DNA of 64,000 nt. Source: Chrysopilus asiliformis (Eukaryota > Arthropoda > Insecta > Diptera > Rhagionidae). The notes below the pieces were generated by a model. It did no database searches. It saw nothing but the letters and a program-made list of their open reading frames with translations, and was not told the DNA's origin. A program made the position numbers and the translations under genes. Positions within the stretch are counted from its first letter, which is position 1; each line of letters begins with the position of its first letter. The DNA lies in NCBI GenBank assembly GCA_964034945.1, contig OZ035963.1:64311682-64375681 (forward strand). The letters run 5' to 3'. Positions 47,026 to 57,139 of this stretch are shown here, piece by piece.

Positions 47026-47078
47026 ACTCTACAGAAATAAAATATCTCAAGGACGAATCAAGACATCGAGCTACTTCG
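47026..47078 (+). CDS. Isolated small exon candidate
   Basis: TTTTTTCTTTTACAG ends at 47,025 and GTAAGTTTTT starts at 47,079, both near-consensus splice sites, enclosing 53 bases. One frame (two leading bases, then 17 codons) reads STEIKYLKDESRHRATS. A second frame, with one leading base, is also open (LYRNKISQG...). The first is charged and hydrophilic, like a linker encoded by an alternative or internal exon. No partner exon is identifiable within the window, so the parent gene would extend beyond it or through large introns. I do not recognise the protein. Confidence 0.35.
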
Positions 47079-47144
47079 GTAAGTTTTTGACATTTTAATT
47101 ATATTCTATATGATATATGAAATATAAGTATATTAGAGAAAAAA

Positions 47145-47245
47145 GTTTATTTTCCGCAACACCGGGACAATACGCCTAAATCCAAGGCTTTGAATTCCGG
47201 GCCAGCTTTTGCTCATCGCTTTGGTGGTAAAGCTACTCAATCTTA
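47145..47245 (-). repeat. GGGTGACCATA family fragment
   Basis: CACCGGGACAATACGCC and TTCCGGGCCAGC followed by CGCTTTGGTGG resemble the reversed family, much diverged. Confidence 0.3.
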
Positions 47246-47249
47246 TTAA

Positions 47250-48155
47250 CCTTTGATGAAATTGCATGAACCAGAAGCGGCTAAGATGGCAGATTTTTTA
47301 AAATCATATTCTCGAATATTGTCTACATTTTTTCACGATATTTTTCTGGATGAATTTTTTTGTTCTTATTTCCCCCCTTAATGTTTTTAAAATTCATTTT
47401 TTTAACTGAAAACTACGCATTTTTTACCCTCAAATAAAATTCTCCATTCGAAAAAAAAACGCTTCAAAAACACGCTACCGTTCCTAACCTATCCCATGTT
47501 TTATAGAATTTCAAAATCAGGTTCAGGCCTGATTCAAACATCCTGTGGTGCCCGTAATGCGTGTCCTTGACACTCGCCTAACCGTGAAGGATTTTTCAAA
47601 CAAAAAACGATAAAAAAAATCTCCATTTAAATACGATGGAGGGATGCACTTTTTATGCTTCACCCCTGGATGGTTGATCGTTTATGATGCACTCGTAATT
47701 CACATCGACATTCCCACCACCTCACCCCAAATGCACTTTTCTTCCAACATTTTGAACACCGATGGATTTTAATTCCACTTCATTTAATTAACGACTGAAT
47801 TGGAAATCGAAGACAAAAGGGAAAAATTGAATGCAAGAAGAATTCTTTCTCTCCGCATTCAAGGACCGACCCTTTTCAATGTTTTCTGTTGAATTTCATT
47901 GAAGGTTTGATTTTTTTTATTGCGAAATATGAATCAGATTTGCAGAGCGTTTTTCTATGATGTTTTGTATTTTTCTTTGAATTTTTAAGATGAAAATTGT
48001 TGAGGTATTAAAACTCCTGTTGCTGACGATTTCAATGCCCCGAGAAAATCGGTGGGTGATCTTAGATTCCTTTTTTTATTCTTTGCTGCCTGTGGATTTT
48101 TACGCAACTGGTTTTTTTTTTGTGAAATGTTAAAATTCAAATCTCGGTAAGATTT
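47250..48155. other. No recognised gene
   Basis: AT-rich; no frame over 60 codons and no terminal repeats recognised. Confidence 0.55.
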
Positions 48156-48160
48156 GAAAA

Positions 48161-50071
48161 ACTGATTGACTGACTGATTGACTGACTGATTGACTGACTG
48201 ATTGACTGACTGGTTGACTGACTGATTGACTGACTGATTGACTGACTGATTGACTGACTGATTGACTGACTGATTGACTGACTGATTGACTGACTGATTG
48301 ACTGACTGATTGACTGATTGATTGACTGACTGACTGACTGACTGACTGATTGACTGACTGATTGACTGACTGATTGACTGACTGATTGACTGACTGACTG
48401 ATTGGCTGACTGATTGACTGACTGATTGACTGACTGATTGACAGACTGATTGACTGACTGATTGGCTGACTGATTGACTGACTGATTGACTGACTGATTG
48501 ACTGACTGATTGACTGACTGGTTGACTGACTGATTGACTGACTGATTGACTGACTGATTGACTGACTGATTGACTGACTGGTTGACTGACTGATTGACTG
48601 ACTGATTGACTGACTGATTGACTGACTGGTTGACTGACTGATTGACTGACTGATTGACTGACTGATTGACTGACTGATTGACTGACTGATTGACTGACTG
48701 ATTGACTGACTGATTGACTGACTGATTGACTGACTGATTGACTGACTGATTGACAGACTGATTGACTGACTGATTGACTGACTGATTGACTGACTGATTG
48801 ACAGACTGATTGACTGACTGGTTGACTGATTGATTGACTGACTGATTGACTGACTGATTGACTGACTGGTTGACTGACTGATTGACTGACTGGTTGACTG
48901 ACTGATTGACTGACTGATTGATTGACTAATTGACTGACTGATTGACTGATTGATTGACTGACTGACTGACTGACTGACTGATTGACTGACTGATTGACTG
49001 ACTGATTGACTGACTGATTGACTGACTGATTGACTGATTGATTGACTGACTGACTGACTGACTGACTGATTGACTGACTGATTGACTGACTGATTGACTG
49101 ACTGATTGACTGACTGACTGATTGGCTGACTGATTGACTGACTGATTGACTGACTGATTGACAGACTGATTGACTGACTGATTGGCTGACTGATTGACTG
49201 ACTGATTGACTGACTGATTGACTGACTGATTGACTGACTGGTTGACTGACTGATTGACTGACTGATTGACTGACTGATTGACTGACTGATTGACTGACTG
49301 GTTGACTGACTGATTGACTGACTGATTGACTGACTGATTGACTGACTGGTTGACTGACTGATTGACTGACTGATTGACTGACTGATTGACTGACTGATTG
49401 ACTGACTGATTGACTGACTGATTGACTGACTGATTGACTGACTGATTGACTGACTGATTGACTGACTGATTGACAGACTGATTGACTGACTGATTGACTG
49501 ACTGATTGACTGACTGATTGACAGACTGATTGACTGACTGGTTGACTGATTGATTGACTGACTGATTGACTGACTGATTGACTGACTGGTTGACTGACTG
49601 ATTGACTGACTGGTTGACTGACTGATTGACTGACTGATTGATTGACTAATTGACTGACTGATTGACTGATTGATTGACTGACTGACTGACTGACTGACTG
49701 ATTGACTGACTGGTTGACTGACTGATTGACTGACTGATTGGCTGACTGATTGACTGACTGATTGACTGACTGATTGACTGACTGATTGACAGACTGATTG
49801 ACTGACTGATTGACTGACTGGTTGACTGACTGATTGACTGACTGATTGGCTGACTGATTGACTGACTGATTGACTGACTGATTGACTGACTGATTGACTG
49901 ACTGATTGACTGACTGATTGACTGACTGATTGACTGACTAATTGACTGACTGATTGACTGATTGATTGACTGACTGATTGACTGACTGATTGGCTGACTG
50001 ATTGACTGACTGATTTACTGACTGACTGACTGACTGATTGGCTGACTGTTTGGCTGATTGATTGACTGACT
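48161..50071. repeat. 1.9-kb GACTGACTGATT minisatellite
   Basis: About 160 copies of a 12-bp unit GACTGACTGATT with point variants (GGTT, CAGACT, GGCT, GACTAATT). Bases 48,251-48,992 are identical to 48,971-49,712, so a 720-bp block (60 units) is duplicated. The right flank AAGCTAGAAACTCGAAATTT resembles the box after the arrays of families C and P. All plus-strand frames hit TGA in each unit; minus-strand frames stay largely open but lack ATG. Confidence 0.95.
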
Positions 50072-50289
50072 CATCAACGCTCAGTCCAAACCTCTGAAGC
50101 TAGAAACTCGAAATTTTCACAGTAGGTCCCATCCATCACGTAGGCGCTCACTAAGGCAGGGTTTTTCGAAATTTTACCGCTAAGGGGGTAAACGAGGGGT
50201 AAAGAGGGTTTGGGTGTTTTAAAACCTTGATTTTCGCCATAAGTTCTGCTTATTAGGAGGCTGAAAAGCGACACTGGGGGGTTTTCGGG

Positions 50290-50890
50290 GTCGCTGATCA
50301 CGAATCTGGTGTTAGACTAATTCGAAATGGAAAGTCCTGCATGGTCAAATCTTGCAATCCAATTTTGACCCACTTCCAATCATCCGATTGACTTGAAATT
50401 TTGCACACATACATACGTAAGCTCAATATTTTCCCTACAATACAACATTTTCATTACTTTGTCCTTATAAGAATAACGGAAGGTCCTGTAAGGATTACGT
50501 GGTTATCTTTTCCCTCAAATTTTTCGGTACAAAATCTCATTCGGGAGATTTTGGGGTTTCTGAATCAAACTCTGAAGTTAAGAAGTCTGTAAAGATAAGG
50601 GAAGGTCCTGTTAGGATGACGTGAATATCCTTTTCCTTTAATTTTCCGAAAAAAAATCTCTTCTTGGGGTTTTTACGACCGTTGAACCCGGTTTTGGAGT
50701 CAAAAGATCCGTAAGAATAAGATAAAAGCAAGAATATTTATTCGAAAACTAAAATTTTAAACAAGCGTAGCAAAAAAAAGACGCCATTTTGGAATTACAA
50801 AAAAAAAAAATTGGAGTTTTAGTCATACTGATCAAATACGAAATGACTAAAAAGGATAAAATATAGAATACAAAAGAATTTACAGTTAAT
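50290..50890 (+). mobile_element. Helentron/HINE-like element HLT-B, plus-strand copy
   Basis: ATGGTCAAATCTTGCAATCC, CATCCGATTGACTTGAAATT and CACACATACATACG are followed by about three units with GTCCTGTAAGGATTACG and AGGATGACGTGAATATCC. It closes with AAATACGAAATGACTAAAAA. The GTCTG microsatellite is absent; the minisatellite array lies just upstream. Confidence 0.7.
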
Positions 50891-50894
50891 TTAC

Positions 50895-52435
50895 CTGAGA
50901 AATTTTCTGCACATGTCGCATTGCATGACTAATAAATTTCCCCTTGCATTGAACTCACCTTCCGATTAATGCATATTAGAATTTTATCCCGTGAAATTTG
51001 GCGTAATATCCCAACAGGTCCAATTGTTTTACAGTTGATTCTTTGAATTTTGAATCTACAATACGAATTGCTAAATTGACGCCATTAACTTTGAATGTCG
51101 TCCCAGAACTGACACAATTCAAATTGAAATTCACGTTTGCTGCCACATGAGAGAAATTCGCGAAAATTAAAATTTCAAATTCGAATTCAATTGAAATTCA
51201 CCACTCTGTGATTCAAGTCTTACGCATTTTACAGATAATTCACGACATTTGGCTAAAAATAGACACCAAATCACATCGAATTGACCGAGTTTCGAGTCGT
51301 CAGAGTTCATATGTGGACGTCTGTCGGTCATTTTCACACTGCTTGGACACATTTGAATTCTGAGCATAGATATGTGGAAATTAGCATAAAGCCAGGCGGA
51401 AGGAAGATGAGCAAAAAAAAAAGAATATCTAGGAAATGATCAAATCGATGAGAAATCGCCGTTAATCTGACCGATAGATAGTCAGCCGTTCAGGTAGAGC
51501 ACGTGGAGAATTTCAAAAGCAACGGAACAAATAGAACTTGGCAACACTAGCACAACTTCAATGTGAAGTTTGCTGTAATTTAACCTTGTAACGGTACTCG
51601 CTATCCATTCGTCACGAAATTTTCACGCGTGATGGCTTCGCGACAATTTTGAAGACATTCAGAGCACATGAGAGGTTAATTTATTACAAACAGAACACAG
51701 CAAAACTACTGAATTCGGAGGTTGCCGGTATCTATAATGTTTGTGTGTCCTTTTGGTCCTTCTCCTAATGTGCACTTGACGGAACACACGTCCAAAAACG
51801 TCTACACTGCGCAAAATTCAAGGTTAGCTCACAATACATGCACACTCGTACATGATTTCACACGACAAGGAGTTTATGTGTTGCCACAGTGCGACTGTGA
51901 ATGTGTGGGTGACAGCAGAGTGCAAGGACCTTTCGTTCGTATTTCATTTTGGTACAACGACCGCCACCCTCGCTTGGATTGTGGGGGAAGTTCCCCGAAA
52001 TAAATTTGACCCATTAAAGGATTCCATTTGTGGTACGACTTCGGAGCGAGCGTATGATGAACTCTGTGTGAAAATGTCATTTTGACGTATTGAAGGGTTG
52101 CCAGTTCTGAATGTGTGAAGTTTAGATGGTTATCAGTTGATTTTTTTATTCAAATCTTTTTGAAGTTTTTGCGTTTCGCCAGATATTTTAGAGGTATATG
52201 CGAAAAGCTTAACTTTTTCGTCTTTTATGTAGACTTGTATATAATGTCTAAACGAAAGTGTGAGATCGATTTTTTTTTAGAGGAAATCTTCAAAAAATTG
52301 AAAGTAGGAATACAAGGCAAGTTCCATAGATTTTTTCAAATTTAAGTGTTTTGATGAGGTTTATACAAAAATCTAAATGTAAGAAAAGCCACAATTTGTA
52401 AGAAGCGATTTTCAAAAAAAAAATCCTACATAACC
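50895..52435. other. No recognised gene
   Basis: Overlapping frames at 51,722-52,085 on both strands have no recognisable domain. GTCATTTTGAC occurs at 52,076-52,086. Confidence 0.45.
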
Positions 52436-52561
52436 CTAATTTTTACTTTCTTATACAAAGTGTAATAAGGCATTGTATTCATGAAAAATGTCGACCTCTT
52501 GATTTTGCTTAAAAAACATTTCCCCAGCACTCTCGAGTCGATTGGAGCATTATTACAAAAA

Positions 52562-52855
52562 TGTCTTTCTGTCTATCAGTCTGTTAGTCTATCAGATTAT
52601 CAGTCTGTCAGTATGTCAGTCTGTCAGTCTGTCAGTATGTCAGTCTGTCAGTCTGTCAGTCTGTCAGTCTGTCAGTCTGTCAGTCTGTCAGTCTGTCAGT
52701 CTGTCAGTCTGTCAGTCTGTCAGTCTGTCAGTCTGTCAGTCTGTCAGTATGTCAGTATGTCAATCTGTCAATCTGTCAGTCTGTCAGTCTGTCAGTCTGT
52801 CCGTCTGTCAGTCTGTCAGTCAGTCAGTCTCTTATTCTGTCAGTCGGTTAGTCTG
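52562..52855. repeat. GTCAGTCT tandem array
   Basis: About 36 copies of an 8-bp unit CAGTCTGT with scattered CAGTATGT variants, lying in the slot that other family C/P members fill with GTCTGTCC units. Confidence 0.9.
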
Positions 52856-53357
52856 TGTACAACATTTCTGAAAAACTAATAGAGTTAGAGCCATGAAATT
52901 TGACAGGGATGTTTGGTCATAGAGTGGGAGATCCTGTCAACATTTGGTGAAAATTCTGTTAATCAGAAATAATCAAAATGGCGGCTTTTTAAAAATCGTA
53001 ATTTCGTTTTATGTTATTTACTCCGAAACTACGCGTTTTTCAGTCGTCTTATGTTTAACAAAAGTTGGAGACACTAATTTTTTTTACATCTGAGTCTTTT
53101 ATTAGGACTCTGTATCTCAAGCCCTTATCGAGATATACCGTTATTTAAAAAAAAAAATCAGTTTTTTTTGCGATTATCTCAAAAAATAACGGGTTTTTGG
53201 TGGTTTAGTGTAGGAGGTGCATTGAACAGAATAATGTTTGTCATAATTTTTTCCTTTACCGTTATCAGCTTCCTTTTACCGTTATCGAGATATTATCATT
53301 AAAAATCAAAATTTTTTTTTTGCGAATTGCTTGCAAACTAACGATTTTTCGACTCAT

Positions 53358-53593
53358 GTCCGGTTTTTCAGTGAAAGTTTAAACTTTAGTTTAGTTAAAC
53401 TCACAATGAAGTTTAAACGAAAGTTTAAACTTCTGGTGTTTTTCAGGCAAACGGAATTGAACGTTTTATTAAACTCCGTTTAAACTTTTGGTTAGAGATA
53501 AACTGTCACTGAAAAACACCATTTTGTGTTAAAAGGCAGTTTAAACTTTATCGCCGGTTAAACGGAGTTTAAACTTTCACTGAAAAACCGGGC
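53358..53593. mobile_element. MITE with CCGGTTTTTCAGTG ends
   Basis: GTCCGGTTTTTCAGTGAAAG and its complement CTTTCACTGAAAAACCGGGC bound a 236-bp unit. AGTTTAAACT motifs are dispersed throughout in both orientations, and GGTGTTTTTCAG/CTGAAAAACACC forms a second internal pair. It lies in family C sequence. Confidence 0.82.
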
Positions 53594-54037
53594 ATCAGAC
53601 TGTTAATGACAGAATTAAAGGTTTTAAAATTCTCTGCATTTTCGCCTTTTACCACAAATCGATATATTTTACCGTTATCGAGATATTTCAGATTTTGTAA
53701 AAGAAAAATTCATATTTTTATGTAAACTAATATTTTATTTGCCAGAAAAATTGTACAGAAACATAGATTTTGTATAAGAAAGTCATGTGCTTTTCACATC
53801 AGAATTTTTTTAAGGAAATAAACAAAGTTAAGTGCAAACACCTTGATTCTAACTTTAAAAGTGGGTCAAAAAAATTTTTAAGAATTTTCTTAAAAGATTT
53901 TTAAGTTTTTTTACTATTATTATTATTTTCTTGCCTATGAACAAACTAGGGTTATATCAAGCCGTAGATTACATGATTTCCGTACAAGTTCCTTAAATTA
54001 GGGATTTAAAAGTTTTTCCTCTCTTCAAACACCTTGC

Positions 54038-54115
54038 CCGAATGTTTCCCAACAGTTTCCCGACAGTTTCTGACAGTTTTCCAACAGTTTCCCAACAGTT
54101 TCCCGACAATGTGTC
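54038..54115. repeat. 12-bp tandem CAGTTTCCCGA
   Basis: Six or so imperfect units of AACAGTTTCCC. Confidence 0.75.
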
Positions 54116-54249
54116 CGAAAAATGTTTTCTTAAAAAGACACACATCCCAAATAAAATAGACGTAAAACCCCTTTAAAAACATCGAAATTTAAAATTTTTA
54201 TGAAAACAAACCCTTGTTATTTACGTCGGTCCGTATAAGAAAGTAACAA

Positions 54250-55645
54250 AAATATACAATCGGGGAAATTTTTCTATCGTCCTTCTGTTACTATGGCGAA
54301 GGACCTCACATCGGAACGTTAAAGTTTTATGGGGGAGAACTCCCGGACGGTCGGTGGATTACGTTTATCTCTCGGTCGATCCAATTTACCAAATCTAAGG
54401 GTTACAGCTACCTTGGCCTCGAAGTTTATCCACAATCGCCCCCCCCCCCCTCCCCTCTTGTTAACCAAAATATTTTTACAATTTCCCATCCCCACACCCT
54501 TCGCATTACAGCACTTTGAGAAATGAAAGGACGAAATAACAACACATTACAAATGCGCAACGGTTTAACCCATGGCCAAAAGACAAACTTTTCACCAATT
54601 GAAGGGCAATCGGTTGAGGGGTACACGTCAGTGTTTCGGGGATGCTTCAGGGGGCGGGGGAATGAATTTTGTGGAAAGTTTAGAAGATCAAGAGCGCAGT
54701 ACGGAAGCGAATACAAGCACAGAAGGTATGGATCCCGAAATTCTCGTACATCACACAAACACCCACCCACACACAGAGAGAGTTTTTTTTTTTTTGGGAA
54801 AAAGGGTCGTTGAACTTTTGTTACAAACACCAGAATAGAGCGAGTAAAAACATTTGCCTTTTTCGCATTTCACTCTTATTGTCATCGAAATGGGCTAAGG
54901 GATGGGCGTTGGTGGTTGACATGTAAAAAAAGGGTTCCGAGGGTGGAAGGCGCAATGAAAATGATAAGCCATAATATTGACATAATTGAGGGAAATGGTT
55001 TTGTCCTTCATTTATCAAAAATACGAAAAAGATGTACGATAAAACGTTGCTTAAAGAAAACTACACAAAAACGCGTCAGAAGGAACGGAAAATTCCCTCT
55101 CAACAGTACGGGGGGTTGGGGAGTTTGATTATTTCTTTATCAAATCCTAAAAGTATCAAAACAAATGGTTTGAAGTAAGATCAAAGTCGTGTCATTTTTT
55201 CCTTTTTCAAGGCGAACATAGAATGAAATTTTTCTCAGGGCTTTTTTCATATTTCAAGATTCTGTTGAGAAAAACTCTTGGTGGATTCTTGGAAAATTTT
55301 ATTTGAAAGTTTTTTTTTCGTGTGTGTGTTTGGCTTTGTAGTACTTTTAGAACTCCTCTTTCACGTCCGCCTTCACTTGAATTTACACGCGTTTTGATAG
55401 GAAATTTTCGAACGAAAAGCTTTTTGAAATTAATTTCGGTTAAATCTGTTAAGTATTGGCGAGTTTATTAATTGAATTTTGCTGGAGGGTGAAATTGTAA
55501 AGAACAATTATTTTTTTTTAGCTCGTTCTAATTAACCCTTAGAAGCAATTTTGGGACAAAATAAATTTGTTACATTTGTGAATTCAGGCGAAATGAAAAA
55601 CTTTGATTTTTCCCGTTTTTCCCTCTTTTGGATTTTTCCCGTTTT
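54250..55645. other. No recognised gene
   Basis: Includes a C run (54,438-54,450) and opposed frames 54,426-54,838 with no recognisable domain. Confidence 0.45.
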
Positions 55646-55649
55646 TCCC

Positions 55650-55815
55650 CCACTTTCACTCATCCGATTGACTGGAAATTTTGCGCACATACGTAAGTCC
55701 GATAACATTACAATCGTCCTTGTAAGGAAAATCCTGTAACGGATAACGTGTTTATCCTTCCCCCCGAATTTTTCGGGAAAAATCTTATTTAATTCTCGAA
55801 GCGCAATCGTTGGCA
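55650..55815 (+). mobile_element. HLT-B fragment
   Basis: CACTCATCCGATTGACTGGA followed by ATTTTGCGCACATACG, GTCCTTGTAAGG and GGATAACGTGTTTATCCTT represent the box and one unit. Confidence 0.6.
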
Positions 55816-55819
55816 TCAA

Positions 55820-56000
55820 AATGTCAATGGGGAATATGGCGGCTGAAGGTATTAACTTTTTTCCTTTTGTTTGTAAAACTGGGACCTTGAGGAAACTCTC
55901 AGGGGAACCGCGTCGACCCTGTTCCCATTAAACGCTTCTTCAAAGTCAAATTGGCATTCAGGTTCCACAGCTAATCACTGTTTCGACCCGAAAACCGTCA
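55820..56000. other. No recognised gene
   Basis: Short spacer with nothing supported. Confidence 0.4.
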
Positions 56001-56004
56001 AATG

Positions 56005-56181
56005 CTGGAGTGGTATTCCTTAACTTGATTCAAGCGTTTGTTTCGAGTTAGAAGAAAAAGTGGTATTTGCTATCTCGGTTTCTCTCTGTCATTTATTTCG
56101 GTCAAAACAGAGACAGCGAATACTTCTTGTTCTTCTAACTCGAAACAAACGCTTGCAACAAGTTACGGAATATAACTCCTG
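56005..56181. mobile_element. Fold-back MITE, CAGGAGTG family, copy 2
   Basis: It matches the reverse complement of 4,346-4,524 along its whole length, including GTTTCGAGTTAGAAGAA arms and the TCATTTATTTCGGTCAAAAC centre. It lacks the surrounding hAT-like sequence, which shows the fold-back unit moves alone. Confidence 0.85.
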
Positions 56182-56287
56182 CTCTATCGCTGCAGGATTT
56201 TCATGAAGCCAATGTTGCCCCAAAGACGAACCGTCGATCACCAATTTTCCCACTAAAGCAATTGTGGCTTTGCAGACGCATTATTAA

Positions 56288-56726
56288 AGCCTAAACCGCA
56301 ATACGCGTGCGTGCGTGCGGCATTATTTACACAGAAAAAAATAATTTTGTCTTATTTACAAAATGGGTTTAACAAAAAAAAATTCGTAAATATTACTGAA
56401 GTTTCGTAATATTAACAAATATTTTTTCGTATAGTTACTAAAATTTGTTAACATTACGAAGTATATACAAAACTTCAGTAATATTTACGAATTTTTTTTA
56501 GTTAAACCCATTTTGTAAATAATACAAAATTATTTTTTTCTGTGTAGTTCTGGCATCTAGTAGTTGACACCGCGTCTAAAAGTAGAGACTGAGCCTACTC
56601 TAAGCGGCACGGACGCGGCAACGCATCTGAGCAACGCGCAATTATAGATTTACTCATATAAATGCGTAGTTTTTACTTTCACCGCGTGGGTGCCGCACGC
56701 ACGCACGCGTAATTTTGGTTTAGGCT
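56288..56726. mobile_element. Harbinger-like MITE, outer element
   Basis: AGCCTAAACCGC...ACGCGTGCGTGCGTGCGGCA and its near-complement ending GGTTTAGGCT are bounded by TAA (56,285-56,287; 56,727-56,729), a TWA-type duplication. Another MITE is inserted at 56,330-56,544; without it the element is about 222 bp. Confidence 0.85.
56330..56544. mobile_element. CACAGA-type MITE, nested
   Basis: Perfect CACAGAAAAAAATAATTTTG ends with TA on both sides (56,328-56,329; 56,545-56,546). The whole 215-bp unit is close to palindromic, with GTAAATATTACTGAAG and CTTCAGTAATATTTAC arms and repeated GTAATATTAAC-like motifs. Confidence 0.9.
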
Positions 56727-56897
56727 TAATCAGTGTGGCGTGCTCGTCACTTCTGACGCTTGTGGTACGCGGATGTGACTTATAGGTGTAAATTTTTAGC
56801 CCCGATTGCGTAAATTGCTGCATTTTAAAGCCGCAAAAAACAAATCTCATGTCCCCGTGCCTTTCGATGCTATTTGGGTGACGAAAGACGGACGTCA

Positions 56898-56960
56898 TTT
56901 TTGATTTTTAGTCATACTAATCAAATACAAAATGACTGAAAAGGATAAGACAAAAAAAAT
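56898..56960 (+). mobile_element. HLT-B end fragment
   Basis: TTTTAGTCATACTAATCAAA followed by TACAAAATGACTGAAAAGGA matches the closing segment of the copies at 37.1 and 50.8 kb. Confidence 0.55.
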
Positions 56961-56998
56961 TTAAAAAAAAAGAATCTTGACTCGACTTTGACTAGTAG

Positions 56999-57138
56999 AT
57001 AAAATACGTCACGGTAATTTACCACCTTTTTCGAACAGGGAGTCCTACCCCTTGTCACGTTTTTTGGCGATTTTTCGTTTGAAATTTAGAGCCGTCGTCA
57101 CGCCTCCATCTCCCCTAAATGTGTGACGTATTTTATGC
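56999..57138. repeat. Repeat with ATAAAATACGTCAC ends
   Basis: AAAATACGTCACGG and GTGTGACGTATTTTATG form an inverted pair; the interior has CCCCTTGTCACGTTTTTTGG. Related to 1,557-1,687. Confidence 0.55.
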
Positions 57139-57139
57139 A

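Larger units (their letters stand above)
52440..54250 (+). repeat. Family C element, longest copy
   Basis: TTTTACTTTCTTATACAAAG opens it and GTATAAGAAAGTAAC closes it in inverted sense, so the ends may be short terminal inverted repeats. Inside are a GTCAGTCT array (52,562-52,855), TTAGAGCCATGAAATTTGAC, AAAATGGCGGCTTTTTAAAA, repeated ACCGTTATCGAGATAT phrases, and a nested MITE (53,358-53,593). The open frames over the array are low-complexity artefacts. Confidence 0.65.

Noticed and set aside
48161..50071. CRISPR-like array
   Set aside because: Units are 12 bp and contiguous, with no unique spacers, and the context is eukaryotic.
52481..52879. Frames of 109 and 132 codons rich in Ser/Val/Gln/Cys
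   Set aside because: They translate the GTCAGTCT array and its flanks only.
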